Positions 11,327-27,778 of a DNA stretch of 64,000 bases are shown here, piece after piece. Every line of letters starts with the position of its first letter. Positions within the stretch are counted from its first letter, which is position 1. The stretch comes from Arabidopsis thaliana (taxonomy: Eukaryota; Streptophyta; Magnoliopsida; Brassicales; Brassicaceae). Location of the stretch: the NCBI RefSeq assembly GCF_000001735.4, contig NC_003070.9, positions 27,823,971 to 27,887,970 of the forward strand, given 5' to 3'. The translations under genes and the position numbers were made by a program. The notes beneath the pieces are model-generated. The model worked only from the letters and a program-made list of their open reading frames with translations, did no database searches and was not told where the DNA came from.

Positions 11327-13307
11327 CAGGACAAGAACCCTTTTCGAGCTTAAGAATTCCAGCAAATGGTCCGGTGAGAGTTCCTATATATAAATTGCCC
11401 TCGAATTCGTTGACTTCGCTGAGCAGAGTGTCTCCAAATTTATCTTTGAGAGGAATTGTTTGAAGAACTTCACCATTAGAGTTAACTTTGACTGCTGATG
11501 GGTTCGTAGGTACGATGATCTTGTTCACCACTGAAGCGACCCAAAAGTTTCCAGTAGAGCCAATTCTTTTGATATTGTCAGGGTTTGAGACTGAGTTGGT
11601 GAAGTCTTCAGAAGAACCAGCTTTGGGTCCCTTGATCCAATACCTCTTGATGTTACTTTTTGTGAACTGACTAACCAGCACAAACGAACCATCTGAGCTC
11701 ACTGCACACCCGGCTGAACCACTTAGCCCTTCCATCAGTACAGTCACGACTTTGGTCGATGGGTCGTATTTGTAGAGCTTTCCGGTCGCGTCCTTTAACC
11801 CCAATGCAATCAACACTTGGCTGCATACATAACCAATAAACAGAATATTCAATATATAGCAAATATTATTTGAGAAAGTACTTTCTTTACCAATTAAAAT
11901 CAATTTGTGGATAAATAATTTGGAATATTATTTTATTTTCTGTGGAAAGCAGTAACATATATGTAAAGGTAAATAATTTTCATTTTTAAAGCCAAAAAAA
12001 AAAAAAAATCCATTGCCATTTGAGTTTAAATTTAGAGTTTCGATTCAAAATTTAATTTAAACTAAAACAATTAATTTATGTATAGAAGAAGATAGAAACT
12101 TTACATTGGGGAGAAGCGTGAGCTGAAGGAAGTGAAGTAGACGACACCAGTAGTGGGATCAACGTCAAGACCGTCAAGAAACTTGAAAGGCTTTCCGTCA
12201 ACACTGTCGGTGATCTTCGTAGCCAAACCACCGGCGGGAGAAATAACGTGAAGACCCAACGGAGCATCGGCGACGTAAAGATCACCTGTTTTCTCGTTGA
12301 ATGCTATTCCTGCTGGTCGACCACAGCGTCCGGCTAAAGCCGTTCCAATAGTACCATCGCACCATGAAGAGTTCCTAAAGTATTCAAACCAAAAAACATT
12401 TTAAGAACAAGAGAAACAAATAACCATGAACTTATAAGAGTTCCCATGTAGTATAAAAATGTTTTTGATTAGTACAACAACAAAATTATATGTTAGTATC
12501 CATAGGTATCATGTGTATCTTAGTTTTTGACTCTTTTTCACGTGGAGGCATGTGTGTGTGTGAACGCCGAGATGCGTTTTGGTCACCTAAACCGGTATAT
12601 GACAGATTGCTAACGTAAGCCGATAAAAACAAGGAACTAAAAAAGGTTGCTTTTCGTCCACTCGTCCCTACATGAATTCTTTTACGGGTGGACAAAATTG
12701 AGTAAGTATCATCCATTATTTGTAATATACAACACATGTAACAAGATTTCACATGTGAAATTTTAATCAAGTTACATGATAAGTAGCTTAGAGGAGTTTT
12801 TAGATTATTTCCTTAAGAAACCATAAAATCATCATCTCGTAACTTCAAATAGTCCAAAAGAGAATCGGATTAAAATGCGGATATGATATATTTTTTGTAA
12901 AAATAAGAAGGCTATATCATCTCTGATCAGTCATAAATCATAATTCCATAATATTGTAGCCATAAAGAAACGAGTGTTAATAAACGAATGCCATTTAGAT
13001 TCCAATTTCAAAACCCCCAGAAGAAGCATAATCATCAAAAAGTTATGATCTTAGAAAAGAACAAGACTTACGAGGATTCAGTGATCTGGGCAAAGTCAAC
13101 ATAACCCGTCTCGGGGAGGTACTTGAGGATTTTACCACCGGAGACACCGGTATAGAACCCTTTACCGGTGGAATCAAAAGCGAAAGCTTCGGGACCTGAC
13201 CTAGTTTCCGGCACCGGAAGTTTCTGGAAAGAAGCGTCATCGGAGAAAACCGCCGATGAAAGAGAGAGAAGAAGAAGAAGAGAAATCATGGAGCAAAACG
13301 ACGTCAT
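11319..13307 (-). CDS. SS2: SS2, strictosidine-synthase-like secreted beta-propeller protein (3 exons, 335 aa)
   Basis: Exons on the minus strand: 13307-13072, 12374-12105, 11820-11319; 1008 nt, 335 aa. A signal peptide (about residues 1-22) is followed by the same propeller as SS3: GPEAFAFDSTGKGFYTGVS, KDATGKLYKYDPSTKVV, GSAGCAVSSDGSFVLVS and LYIGTLTGPFAGILKL are visible. It differs from both siblings at the exon 2/3 junction (SPIQV instead of GPR followed by D/E-V) and by an eight-residue C-terminal tail, EKGSCPAT, after the point where the others stop. A TATA box lies 65 nt upstream. Tandem duplication explains the trio. The name is historical, and strictosidine formation is not expected in Arabidopsis. 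Confidence 0.93.
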
Positions 13308-13371
13308 ACCGTTTCTTTATCGCTCAATTATTCTCAAATGAGACTTTCTTGTACTTTGTAGTCGTTACGAA

Positions 13372-13379
13372 TATTTATA
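13372..13379 (-). promoter_or_regulatory. TATA box of SS2
   Basis: The minus strand reads TATAAATA, 65 nt upstream of the SS2 ATG, matching the octamer before SS3. Confidence 0.6.
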
Positions 13380-15494
13380 GGTTTGATTATTTAACTTTTC
13401 TTTTTCTTTTTTGATTAATTTTTAAGAAGGTTTCTTATTTTGTAAATTAAGTTGATGGCACACGTTATGCTCGTCGGATTATTTTATTAGTGAAGAGATT
13501 AGAGTTGTTTCTCGGGGTTTCTTGACAGATTAAGTTGCACATGGAACAAAAAGTCAAATAGTTGCAATCCACGTACATTGCTGATTTTTGGGGTAGACGT
13601 ACGACTGTCAACGCAAGATCGCAAACGCATGGTCTAAAAATTTATGTACTTGTGTCTAAGATTGATTAGAAGTAGGTAAACTTTTTTTTGATAAAGTAGA
13701 AGTAGGTATTTAGATATCAGAAAATATATACAAGTGTAATTCCAAGGAGCAGTTGATTACAAATAAATAAAATACATATACTTTTGAGAAATACCCTAGA
13801 ATATTTGCTTGGATATTAAAAAAAAAAGGAAATTTAAGATTTTTGTGATATTGAAAGGACCAAATGGATACTGTTAATAAATCAACCGGTCGCATAGTCG
13901 CATTCAATGATCTTAGTCTTGTTGATCAAATATTGACGATCGATGCGTTTATCATCAAACATCAATTGCAAATTGTAAACACAAACGTAAAACGTCAATA
14001 ATATGGAATGTTTTATGTTTACTGTTTGCGTTTACAATTTACAACTACTATGTGGTTAAGAATAAATTGCGTATATAAACACACAATTTTTTTTATTTTT
14101 TTTTGGGTGCAAAATACACAGGATTTCAAAGCAATGTTTCTAGTCTTTCAAAATTCCGATGTATTATTACATTCTAGCATATAGACCATAATAAACAGAA
14201 GATATAATATTATGGTCCATATGTTGGGTAAATAAAATGCAAATGCACAAAAAGAATCATAAGCTTATCCGATTTTTGACCTCCCAATATATCATTATTT
14301 TTCAATAAATATAAAGATGGACGTACATATTGGTTGCTATCACTATCAGACTTGATGGATAGCTAATAAATTGGTCACCAAAGATCCGTAGCCACCTTTT
14401 TTTGGCGGGGCTGGCATAACCTGAAACGATTTGGTTTCGCTATTTTTATGTTAACCAGTACTTTATCTTAATTGTTTATCGTAGTTGTGGCCTTTATATT
14501 TTGCATTTTAAATACTGAGCTTCCAAGTTAAATGTTAGTGTTTTGTGCTTATACATTGTGAGAACTTCAAATTAAGAAGTTTTTTTCAACTTTTTTTTGT
14601 TGCAAACCGTATGATTATTTTGATTTGTTAAGAAAATAAAAGGTACTACAAAGAAAAGGGGAATATGTTATCATCAATTAACGTTGTTGTTTCTTGGTGG
14701 TTCATGTCCATGATGATGGCTTGATTTTATGCTTAATGGCGAAATCAAATTTAAACACGGAAAATAACTACTACGTGACTCAAATGTTTTCCCCATTAAG
14801 GCCATTACGTGTTATACTCAACTTTATCATTAAAATTTAAAATGGTTAACTTCAAAGCCAAATTGGCGTAAGGATAATAGAACTTGCTCACAGCTCCACA
14901 TAATTTCCTTCAGATCCGAAGTCTTAATCGTTAGAATCAGAGGTTTTTCTCCATTACGATTTAATTTTCAGTTTTGTTTGGGATTATTCGAAATTGATTA
15001 AATTATTTAAAAAGATGTAAATATTTTATCTATAAAGAAATAATATACATAAATTGTTAATTTGTTTTTCTTTTTGTATCTAGTATTTTGTTAATTGTAT
15101 ATTTGTTTTTTGTTCCGTTTAGCTGAAGGAATAACGCCAACTAATTTGTTCGTTGACCGACAACTATGCCAATACCATTGGCTCAAGCGTGAACAAGTTT
15201 TCTAATATTAAGTAACACGAATGAAACACTCTTCTTAATCATTGGAACAATCAAATCGACATATCTCTGAGCATCTGATTAATCTGAAAAACGCTTTGGT
15301 CGATCCATGTTTATATCGGTATCAATGACATTACAACAGAAGACTCAGTGAAAAAGCTGTTCTTTTATTTGTTTTTGTAGAAAATCTGATACTTTTCAGA
15401 GACAGCTACAACGGAGCTGATACTAGGAGGACCTCATTTGGTTTCACCTAATTCTGTAAGCAAAAGCCGCCAATGAGTGCCTTTCTCGAATTTC
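13380..15494. other. Two-kilobase spacer between SS2 and ENO1
   Basis: AT-rich, with no reading frame that looks coding on either strand. It contains an imperfect fold-back at 13970-14040 and, at its far end, the 3' untranslated region of ENO1. The two flanking genes are both on the minus strand, so the SS2 promoter lies in its left part. Confidence 0.5.
13970..14040. repeat. Imperfect inverted repeat (fold-back)
   Basis: The left arm AAATTGTAAACACAAAC and the right arm, whose reverse complement is AAATTGTAAACGCAAAC, differ by one base, and weaker pairing continues inward. The loop is short, so the element could form a hairpin or be a MITE remnant. No target duplication was found. Confidence 0.45.
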
Positions 15495-18287
<2,793 letters not shown>

Positions 18288-21200
18288 ATGGAGTCTTCGA
18301 TTCTCAAAAGCCCTAATCTCTCTTCACCATCGTTCGGTGTACCTTCAATTCCCGCCTTATCCTCCTCCTCCACCTCACCATTTTCATCTCTTCATCTCCG
18401 ATCACAGAACCACCGTACCATCTCTCTTACCACCGCCGGAAAATTCCGTGTCTCGTATTCTCTCTCCGCTTCTTCACCTCTACCACCTCATGCTCCTCGC
18501 CGTCGTCCCAATTACATCCCTAACCGTATATCCGATCCCAATTACGTCAGAATCTTCGATACAACTCTCCGAGACGGTGAACAGTCTCCCGGAGCTACAC
18601 TAACCTCCAAGGAAAAGCTCGATATCGCTCGTCAATTAGCCAAGCTCGGAGTCGACATCATCGAAGCTGGATTTCCCGCTGCTTCAAAAGACGATTTCGA
18701 AGCTGTTAAAACCATAGCTGAGACTGTTGGCAATACCGTCGACGAAAATGGCTATGTCCCTGTAATCTGTGGTCTCTCGAGATGTAACAAGAAGGATATT
18801 GAGACGGCTTGGGAAGCTGTGAAGTACGCTAAGCGGCCAAGAATCCATACGTTTATTGCCACTAGTGATATTCATCTGAAGTATAAGTTGAAGAAGAGTA
18901 AAGAAGAAGTTATTGAGATCGCTAGGAACATGGTTAGATTCGCCAGAAGCTTGGGATGTGAAGATGTTGAATTTAGTCCAGAAGATGCCGGAAGGTAATA
19001 GTTTTGTTGTAAAATGCCGTCATGGAATGTTCTCAAGTTCCTTTTTTTTTGGATTCGATGGTATTTTAATGTATTGATGGTCCTTTATTAGTAGCTGATT
19101 CTGCTAACGTGAAATGTTTAATTGGTGGCCAGATCGGAGAGAGAGTACTTATACGAGATTCTTGGTGAAGTGATCAAAGCTGGAGCAACCACTCTTAACA
19201 TACCTGACACTGTTGGTATAACCTTGCCTAGTGAGTTTGGTCAGTTGATTGCTGATATTAAAGCTAATACTCCTGGGATCCAAAATGTTATAATCTCTAC
19301 ACATTGTCAGAATGATCTTGGACTCTCCACCGCCAACACTTTATCTGTATGCCATTTTTTTTTTCATATTTGGTTGGATCGGGTTAGCTGTTAGAAGTTA
19401 TTACTAACATGTCAATCTTTTTTTGAATTCAGGGTGCACATTCGGGCGCGAGGCAAGTGGAAGTGACTATCAATGGAATTGGCGAAAGAGCTGGAAACGC
19501 TTCATTGGAAGAGGTCAGATATGAAAGCCTCCTGAAGTAGCTTCCTTTCCATAGTTACTTAGATATTATGCTACATACTAAGGCATTATGACTTTTGTGA
19601 TTTTCAGTTTATGATCTCATAGTGAACTGCATATAAATACTTAAATTATTTCTTGAACATTTTATTCTTACTGTGTAGGTTGTCATGGCCATAAAATGCC
19701 GTGGAGATCATGTCTTAGGAGGCCTATTTACTGGAATCGATACCCGGCACATTGTTATGACAAGCAAGATGGTACACATTTTGAACTTCATTCTTAACTC
19801 TGTGGAAACAAAAGTATATTTTTCTTATTTGGCGATTTTCCTTTTTTTTAAGGTCTATTCTCATTTTCTCAGGTTGAGGAGTACACTGGTATGCAAACGC
19901 AGCCCCATAAGGCTATTGTAGGAGCAAACGCCTTTGCGCATGAAAGTGGTATTCATCAGGTCAGTTAATCAATCGTAATTTATGCTATTCTTAGTGTCTC
20001 TGTGACTAAAGTCTGCTTCACTTTTTTATTAAACGGGAGAAATGTAACTCTCCTAGTCTGGAATTTTAGTTCTTGCAAGATAAACTTACCCTTATAGCAT
20101 TTACTCAGCCTGAAAAGAATTTAATGAAGGAATCATCATTAGGTTCTCAACTCTTGACTTGCATATTTACTCTTTCAATCTTCTGCATAACTTAGTTAAT
20201 GAGTATTGTTTGGTCTTTATTCATGCACTCTATTTAGGATGGAATGCTGAAGCACAAGGGTACCTATGAAATTATGTCCCCCGAAGAGATTGGGCTTGAG
20301 CGATCAAATGATGCTGGCATCGTGCTGGGAAAGCTTAGGTATGGAAGTTTTGTTGTTCAGACTGATATTCCAAATGGGCTTGTCTTGTTCAAACCAATGC
20401 TTACATACTATTTTATCCAGTGGGCGTCACGCACTGAAAGACCGTTTAAATGAGGTACATGTCTTTACCCATATCTATACTTGCTGTCACCATATTAGGA
20501 AGAAAATGTTTTCTTATCATTTTTTTACATTTTCAGCTCGGTTATGTCCTGGATGATGGGCAGCTAAGCAACCTTTTCTGGCGTTTCAAAGCTGTGGCAG
20601 AGCAAAAAAAGGTAGTAAGAACCTCAAAGGGCACTGGTTTGGGTGCTGTTCCCAAATTTTCAAGCATTTAGTGTCCAATTATATGATGATGCAGAAAAAA
20701 TTGGAGTTTTTGCTTTAGAAAAAAAATATAAAATTAGTGGGTTTGCATAATGTCTCTTGATTGTCTTTGTTCCTTGGTGATACAGAGAGTTACCGATGCT
20801 GACTTAATAGCTTTAGTATCTGATGAAGTGTTTCAGCCAGAGGCTGTCTGGAAACTCCTGGACATGCAGGTGAATAGTGGATATGAGATTTGTTTTCTCT
20901 CTTTACTTGTTCTAACTTCTTCTTTAGTCAATTCTTATTCTTATGCTGATTATGGAAAGTGGGAGTGTAGATAACTTGTGGAACTCTCGGTCTCTCAACA
21001 TCTACTGTAAAACTTGCTGACTCCGATGGCAAAGAGCATGTAGCTTGTTCTGTTGGAACCGGACCTGTAGATGCAGCTTACAAGGCAGTTGATCTTATCG
21101 TTAAGGTACTTCTTTTGCTAGGATTGCCGATTATATATATATATATATATCAATGATTACTTGTTTAATGCTGATCATTAGCTATGCATATACAGGAACC

Positions 21201-21596
21201 TGCGACTCTGCTTGAGTACTCGATGAATGCAGTAACAGAAGGCATTGATGCTATTGCAACCACACGGGTTCTAATCCGCGGAGACAACAACTACTCATCA
21301 ACAAACGCGGTAACGGGTGAATCTGTTGAAAGAACTTTTAGGTAAATTCATTTTAACTTCATCATCCTTGTTTGAAACTTGAAACTAATCTAGCAACTGA
21401 AGCTAAAGAAAAGAATCGCAGTAACTACTCTGACTCACTGAGTTTGGGTTCTTACAGTGGAACCGGAGCAGGAATGGACATTGTTGTGTCGAGCGTTAAA
21501 GCTTATGTTGGAGCTTTGAACAAAATGTTGGGTTTCAAAGAACACACCTCCACTTTAAGTAAAACCCCTTTGGAGACCAACGAAGTCCCTGCCTGA
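18288..21596 (+). CDS. IPMS2: IPMS2 (MAML-3), 2-isopropylmalate synthase of leucine synthesis (12 exons, 631 aa)
   Basis: Exons: 18288-18994, 19133-19346, 19433-19513, 19679-19771, 19873-19959, 20238-20338, 20421-20454, 20537-20611, 20786-20869, 20971-21105, 21196-21341, 21458-21596; 1896 nt, 631 aa. It condenses acetyl-CoA with 2-oxoisovalerate, the committed step to leucine, in plastids. A Ser/Pro-rich transit peptide covers about residues 1-80. The catalytic TIM barrel begins with [13 protein letters not shown] (about 90-102, the DRE-TIM metallolyase motif), then HCQNDLG (about 293-299) and GIGERAGNA. Exons 9-12 encode the C-terminal LeuA allosteric domain for leucine feedback. Methylthioalkylmalate synthases of glucosinolate synthesis lack that domain, so this copy is IPMS and not MAM. 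AT1G74040 is also listed as IMS1. Intron 10 carries a TA microsatellite. Confidence 0.95.
21131..21150. repeat. TA microsatellite in IPMS2 intron 10
   Basis: An uninterrupted TA run in the intron, likely length-variable between accessions. Confidence 0.8.
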
Positions 21597-22041
21597 AGAA
21601 AATCTTACCTGCAAATCTCAGAGATCAAATCACAATTTAGATGAGTAAACGTCTAAAAGATTTTTATTTTTTGTTACCGTTATTGTTTGTATAAAAAGAA
21701 TATGAGTTTTGGTTTACTAAAATAACTATGATATAAAACAGAGTATTTGGTTAAAACATTGAAACAAGAACAAATTTTCTATAAATAGTGAAGGCATTTG
21801 CCCTAACAGGAACGACCGTTGAGCAATCTTTTAACTACCAAAACTAAACTAAACTAAGATAAGATTTATTTCGTAATTGTTACCTTCCATGACAAACAAA
21901 CCAAAAGACAACAGAAACTTGGCCAGAAAAGTTTTAAGAACTCGTTCATCTCCTTGATTCAATCTCTTTTAAAGAAACTCCAAATTTTCAAACAACAATT
22001 CGCTTGAATACAAAAGGTTTTACGTTCCCCAAGATTCAAAA
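21597..22041. other. Spacer between IPMS2 and TET17
   Basis: The 3' untranslated region of IPMS2 is followed by the TET17 promoter. No other gene is seen. The genes are in the same direction, with 445 bp between stop and start. Confidence 0.5.
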
Positions 22042-22870
22042 ATGTCAGAAGTGCGAACTGGATTCCTAACCATGACAACAATAATCTTGATAAGTATAGG
22101 CCTCACAATGATGGGAACAGGTCTATACCAAAAAACAACAATGTCTTCTTGCATCCGAGAAACCTCAAGCCAGTTCACGTTACTCGGTCTGCTTCTTCTG
22201 CTGATTCCTCAGATCGGTCTATACGGAATCTGTTGCCGCTCCAAACGCCTTTTCAATTTCTTCTTCTACGGCATGGTTGTGCTCATTATCATTGTATCTT
22301 ATTATTCAATCAAATGTTCCATTTACAACACCACTTTTGGCATAGCTAAGAATCCCGCCAAGGACAACCGTACCGTGCCACAGTTACTTGGTAGGTTGGT
22401 CTCTAAGGAGAAGTTCGAGAAAGTAACCTATTGTATCATTCACAAACATGACTGTAATTACAATGCCAGCAAAAACAGCAATGTTTGGGTAAGTTTTGAA
22501 TCTTTTTACTATTAATAAGAGACATGTCTATATGAAAATGTGCATGCTTATATTTAGGATATATGTGCAGAAGTATTGCTGTGCACAACCGGTGGGATGT
22601 GGGACCATAACGATGTTCGACAAGCCAGGCGAGTGGAGTTGGAAACATCAGTATGAACGGAACCAAGTTCCAGAAGAGTGTTCTTATGAGTATTGTTTAG
22701 ATTGCAGAGGCTGCCAACTAAGCATCTTAAAAGCCATTGTTCATCAATGGAAATATCTCTCGATGTTTGCTTACCCTGCTCTAGTCCTTTCCTGCATCAG
22801 TCTTGCTATAGCTTGGTCTCTCAAGGAGACTATCCACGAAAACGAAGATTATCGAGGTTCTTATAGTTGA
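22042..22870 (+). CDS. TET17: TET17, tetraspanin (2 exons, 248 aa)
   Basis: Exons 22042-22488 and 22571-22870; 747 nt, 248 aa. Tetraspanins organise membrane microdomains. The layout is the family one: membrane spans at about residues 8-28, 42-62 and 70-92, a large extracellular loop (about 93-215), and a fourth span (about 217-238) with a short acidic cytosolic tail. The loop has the plant tetraspanin cysteine signature: a CC pair at about residues 152-153 (KYCCAQPVGCG) and further cysteines in CSYEYCLDCRGC. Cysteines after the second span (GICCRSKR) are likely palmitoylation sites. The single intron sits immediately before the CC motif. The family usually runs to about 270 residues, so this member is slightly short. 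By synteny its closest relative should be TET16. Confidence 0.88.
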
Positions 22871-23285
22871 TCTATGATTTAATCCTAGAATACTTACTTC
22901 AAATTACATCAAAAAGTGTCAGATTTGTAGAAATGCCTATAGAAAACGGTGAATGATTTTTGAATGAGATAACGCCAATGTTCATGTAGCTTGCACATAC
23001 ATACCATTTTGATGTTTATTCTATATTTATGTTCAATTTCATACCGAGTTATATAGCATAACGATCCCCTTTTTTTTTGACAATAATTATCCCATTTCTA
23101 TCACGAACCACGCTACAAAGCTCACAATCAAAAACAGGATCGATAGTTTGTCCATACGTAAGAACAGAGAATGTATAAGCCAAAAATTGTATGTGTTCAG
23201 TGAACAAGAACAAAACAACCATTTAGAAGGTAAAACACTTCAGGAGACAGATACTCTAGAGACCTCAGAAAAAAAGTAATGAAAT
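22871..23285. other. Convergent spacer between TET17 and the first RPL6
   Basis: It holds the 3' untranslated regions of two convergent genes. From about 23100 onward the sequence resembles 25890-26062, the 3' flank of the other RPL6 copy, so the duplicated unit includes this flank. Confidence 0.55.
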
Positions 23286-24731
<1,446 letters not shown>

Positions 24732-24807
24732 TCAAGGAAAAATTTTCCGGCTGAGAGTGGATAGAGGAGAGAGTTGAGGCTGAGGATAGGTGAATTTGAA
24801 GACACTG

Positions 24808-24849
24808 AAACCCTAATTAAATTTTAGGGCTTTCTTGGGCTCATGGGCT
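24808..24849 (-). promoter_or_regulatory. Telo-box and two site II elements upstream of the first RPL6
   Basis: AAACCCTAA at 24808-24816 is followed by TGGGCT at 24836-24841 and 24844-24849. This telo-box plus site II combination is the known signature of Arabidopsis ribosomal-protein promoters and coordinates expression in dividing cells. It lies about 100-140 nt upstream of the start codon. Confidence 0.8.
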
Positions 24850-25308
24850 TTACAATTATATCGGCCTTTTAATGTGGACCGTAACATGCATAATAGGATT
24901 TGTTTTTTCTTACAACTTTGTAGTATTAAATCTTTTCACCTAAAACTATTTTGACAGGATGATAAAAAAATCAGAGTTAGAGAGTAGTTTATCTAAAAAC
25001 TCAGGCTAATAATCCCCACACAATTTGACCAACGCCAAAATCAGAGCAAGACGATTCCTTCACCTGTAAGAGTGCAATGGATCACATATATCATTTATAA
25101 TTAGTTTGAGACGCTTTTGATGAAGCTGATGAGGATTTCTCCGCTTTATTCACCTTTACATGTCCTTCTTCAACAAACATTGGTCGGCTTAAAAGCTCTT
25201 CAAAAGATCAATGTGCACATGCCTATGTATATATATACTAATGACCCCGTTACTCAATCAACAAATATTGAATCTTGATCACCGAAAACCAAAATTTCAT
25301 TAGATTCA
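24850..25308. other. Divergent spacer between the first RPL6 and the small membrane-protein gene
   Basis: AT-rich. Just upstream of 25309 is a leader with TATATATATA at about 25229-25239 that may act as the TATA region of the rightward gene. Nothing else is recognised. Confidence 0.4.
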
Positions 25309-25743
25309 ATGGCTATGGCTAGTAGTAGTAGCAGCTCGTCATTGTTTCCTATCCAACAACAACCTCAACAACAATTAGGAGGCAATGAGATCACACCTAT
25401 GGCTACCAATGCCAATCTAATCGCAGCACCAAACGCTCCAAACCATTACTCTTCCAGCTCCATTGGACCCTTCTTCGCTGTCATATCTGTTCTCATCATT
25501 CTTGCTGTTCTCTCCTGCTTCTTGGGTCGATTCTGCGCACGGAGCCGCCAGAGAACTGGTCTAGTGGCTGAAGTCAATCCGTTGGAGATGATAAAGAGTG
25601 GTGGGCTTTTAGGTTGGCTGAGACGAAAATGGAGACGGTGTTTGGCCGGAGATGTTGAGGCCGGAGCTAAAGTTGCTGATTGTGCTAGCAAAGAAACACC
25701 TAAAGATAATGATCAAATTCGTCTAGAAGCACCTCCAGCTTGA
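25309..25743 (+). CDS. Hypothetical single-pass membrane protein, AT1G74055 type (144 aa)
   Basis: A single uninterrupted exon of 144 codons. The N-terminus is low-complexity (seven serines, then a Gln/Pro run). One strong hydrophobic segment sits at about residues 53-71 (PFFAVISVLIILAVLSCFLG), followed at once by basic RFCARSRQR, which predicts a single span with the C-terminus in the cytosol. The C-terminal half has a basic patch (WLRRKWRRC) and then an acidic, polar tail. Small plant proteins with this layout exist, but I do not recognise a named domain and infer no function. It sits between two RPL6 copies and is read against them. The start is the first ATG after a plausible leader; a second Met two codons later is equally possible. 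Confidence 0.7.
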   Translation: MAMASSSSSSSLFPIQQQPQQQLGGNEITPMATNANLIAAPNAPNHYSSSSIGPFFAVISVLIILAVLSCFLGRFCARSRQRTGLVAEVNPLEMIKSGGLLGWLRRKWRRCLAGDVEAGAKVADCASKETPKDNDQIRLEAPPA

Positions 25744-26062
25744 TCTCGGTGCATGTGACAGAGACTAGTAATAAGAGTTTCAATATTCGAAGTAGATTGT
25801 AAGCTAAACTATATCATTATTGCAATGTTATTTTCAATTCTCAATTTCATCACTTCGTCATGACTTAAGCATTACTAGAATCTTGTGAAAAGTTCTCCTT
25901 CAAAAACAGGATTGATAAATTATCCATATAAGACAGAAATCCAGATAGCAGCAGCCAAGATTTTATGTCTCTGGTCAGTGGACGAGAACAGAACCAACCA
26001 GTTGGAGTGTAAAACTTCAGGAGACAGATACACTAGAAACCTCAGAAAAAAAGTAATGAAAT
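25744..26062. other. Convergent spacer after the membrane-protein gene
   Basis: It holds 3' untranslated regions. The part from about 25890 resembles the 3' flank of the first RPL6 copy. No additional gene is seen. Confidence 0.5.
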
Positions 26063-27365
<1,303 letters not shown>

Positions 27366-27440
27366 TCAAGAAGAGACTTTCCGGCCGAGAATAAATTGGG
27401 TAGTGTAGCAGAAGAGGATAGGTCACATTTGAAGACACAG

Positions 27441-27471
27441 AAACCCTAGGGGATGCGTGGGCTCGTGGGCT
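27441..27471 (-). promoter_or_regulatory. Telo-box and two site II elements upstream of the second RPL6
   Basis: AAACCCTA at 27441-27448, then TGGGCT at 27458-27463 and 27466-27471. The order is the same as before the first RPL6, with tighter spacing, so the promoter was included in the duplication. Confidence 0.8.
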
Positions 27472-27778
27472 TTAGAGTAAATTCGGGCTTTATTATGGAC
27501 CGAGACAGTTTTGTTTTGGGCAAATAGAAATAGTAGAAATTGTTTATTACACTCTTTAATATCCAGTTAAGGCCCAAGCAATTCAATTCTGTGGACTATG
27601 CTCCGGCCTAACCGCGCAAGACAACAATTTCTCAATCACACGCTTATAATTACTCAATTGATAATGTAGTTCCACCAAACCACCATGGCTGCAATCTTTC
27701 CATGTGGTTGATGTGCTTAACAGTTTAAGTTGTCTTGCATAGCACACAAAAAACGTTGCCAACAAACAATGAGCTCAT
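27472..27778. other. Spacer between the second RPL6 and CYP26-2
   Basis: About 300 bp between the RPL6 promoter and the stop codon of the next minus-strand gene. It should include that gene's 3' untranslated region. Nothing else is recognised. Confidence 0.45.

Noticed and set aside
12486-12770. 94-codon minus-strand frame inside SS2 intron 1
   Set aside because: It lies wholly in an intron of a confident gene, has no recognised domain and no own promoter signal.
5296-13307. Alkaloid biosynthetic gene cluster built on strictosidine synthases
   Set aside because: Arabidopsis makes no monoterpenoid indole alkaloids, the family name is structural, and no other alkaloid-type genes are adjacent. 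Three tandem copies of one gene are not a pathway cluster.
18288-21596. Methylthioalkylmalate synthase of glucosinolate synthesis
   Set aside because: The C-terminal LeuA regulatory domain is encoded in exons 9-12. MAM enzymes lack it, so this is isopropylmalate synthase.
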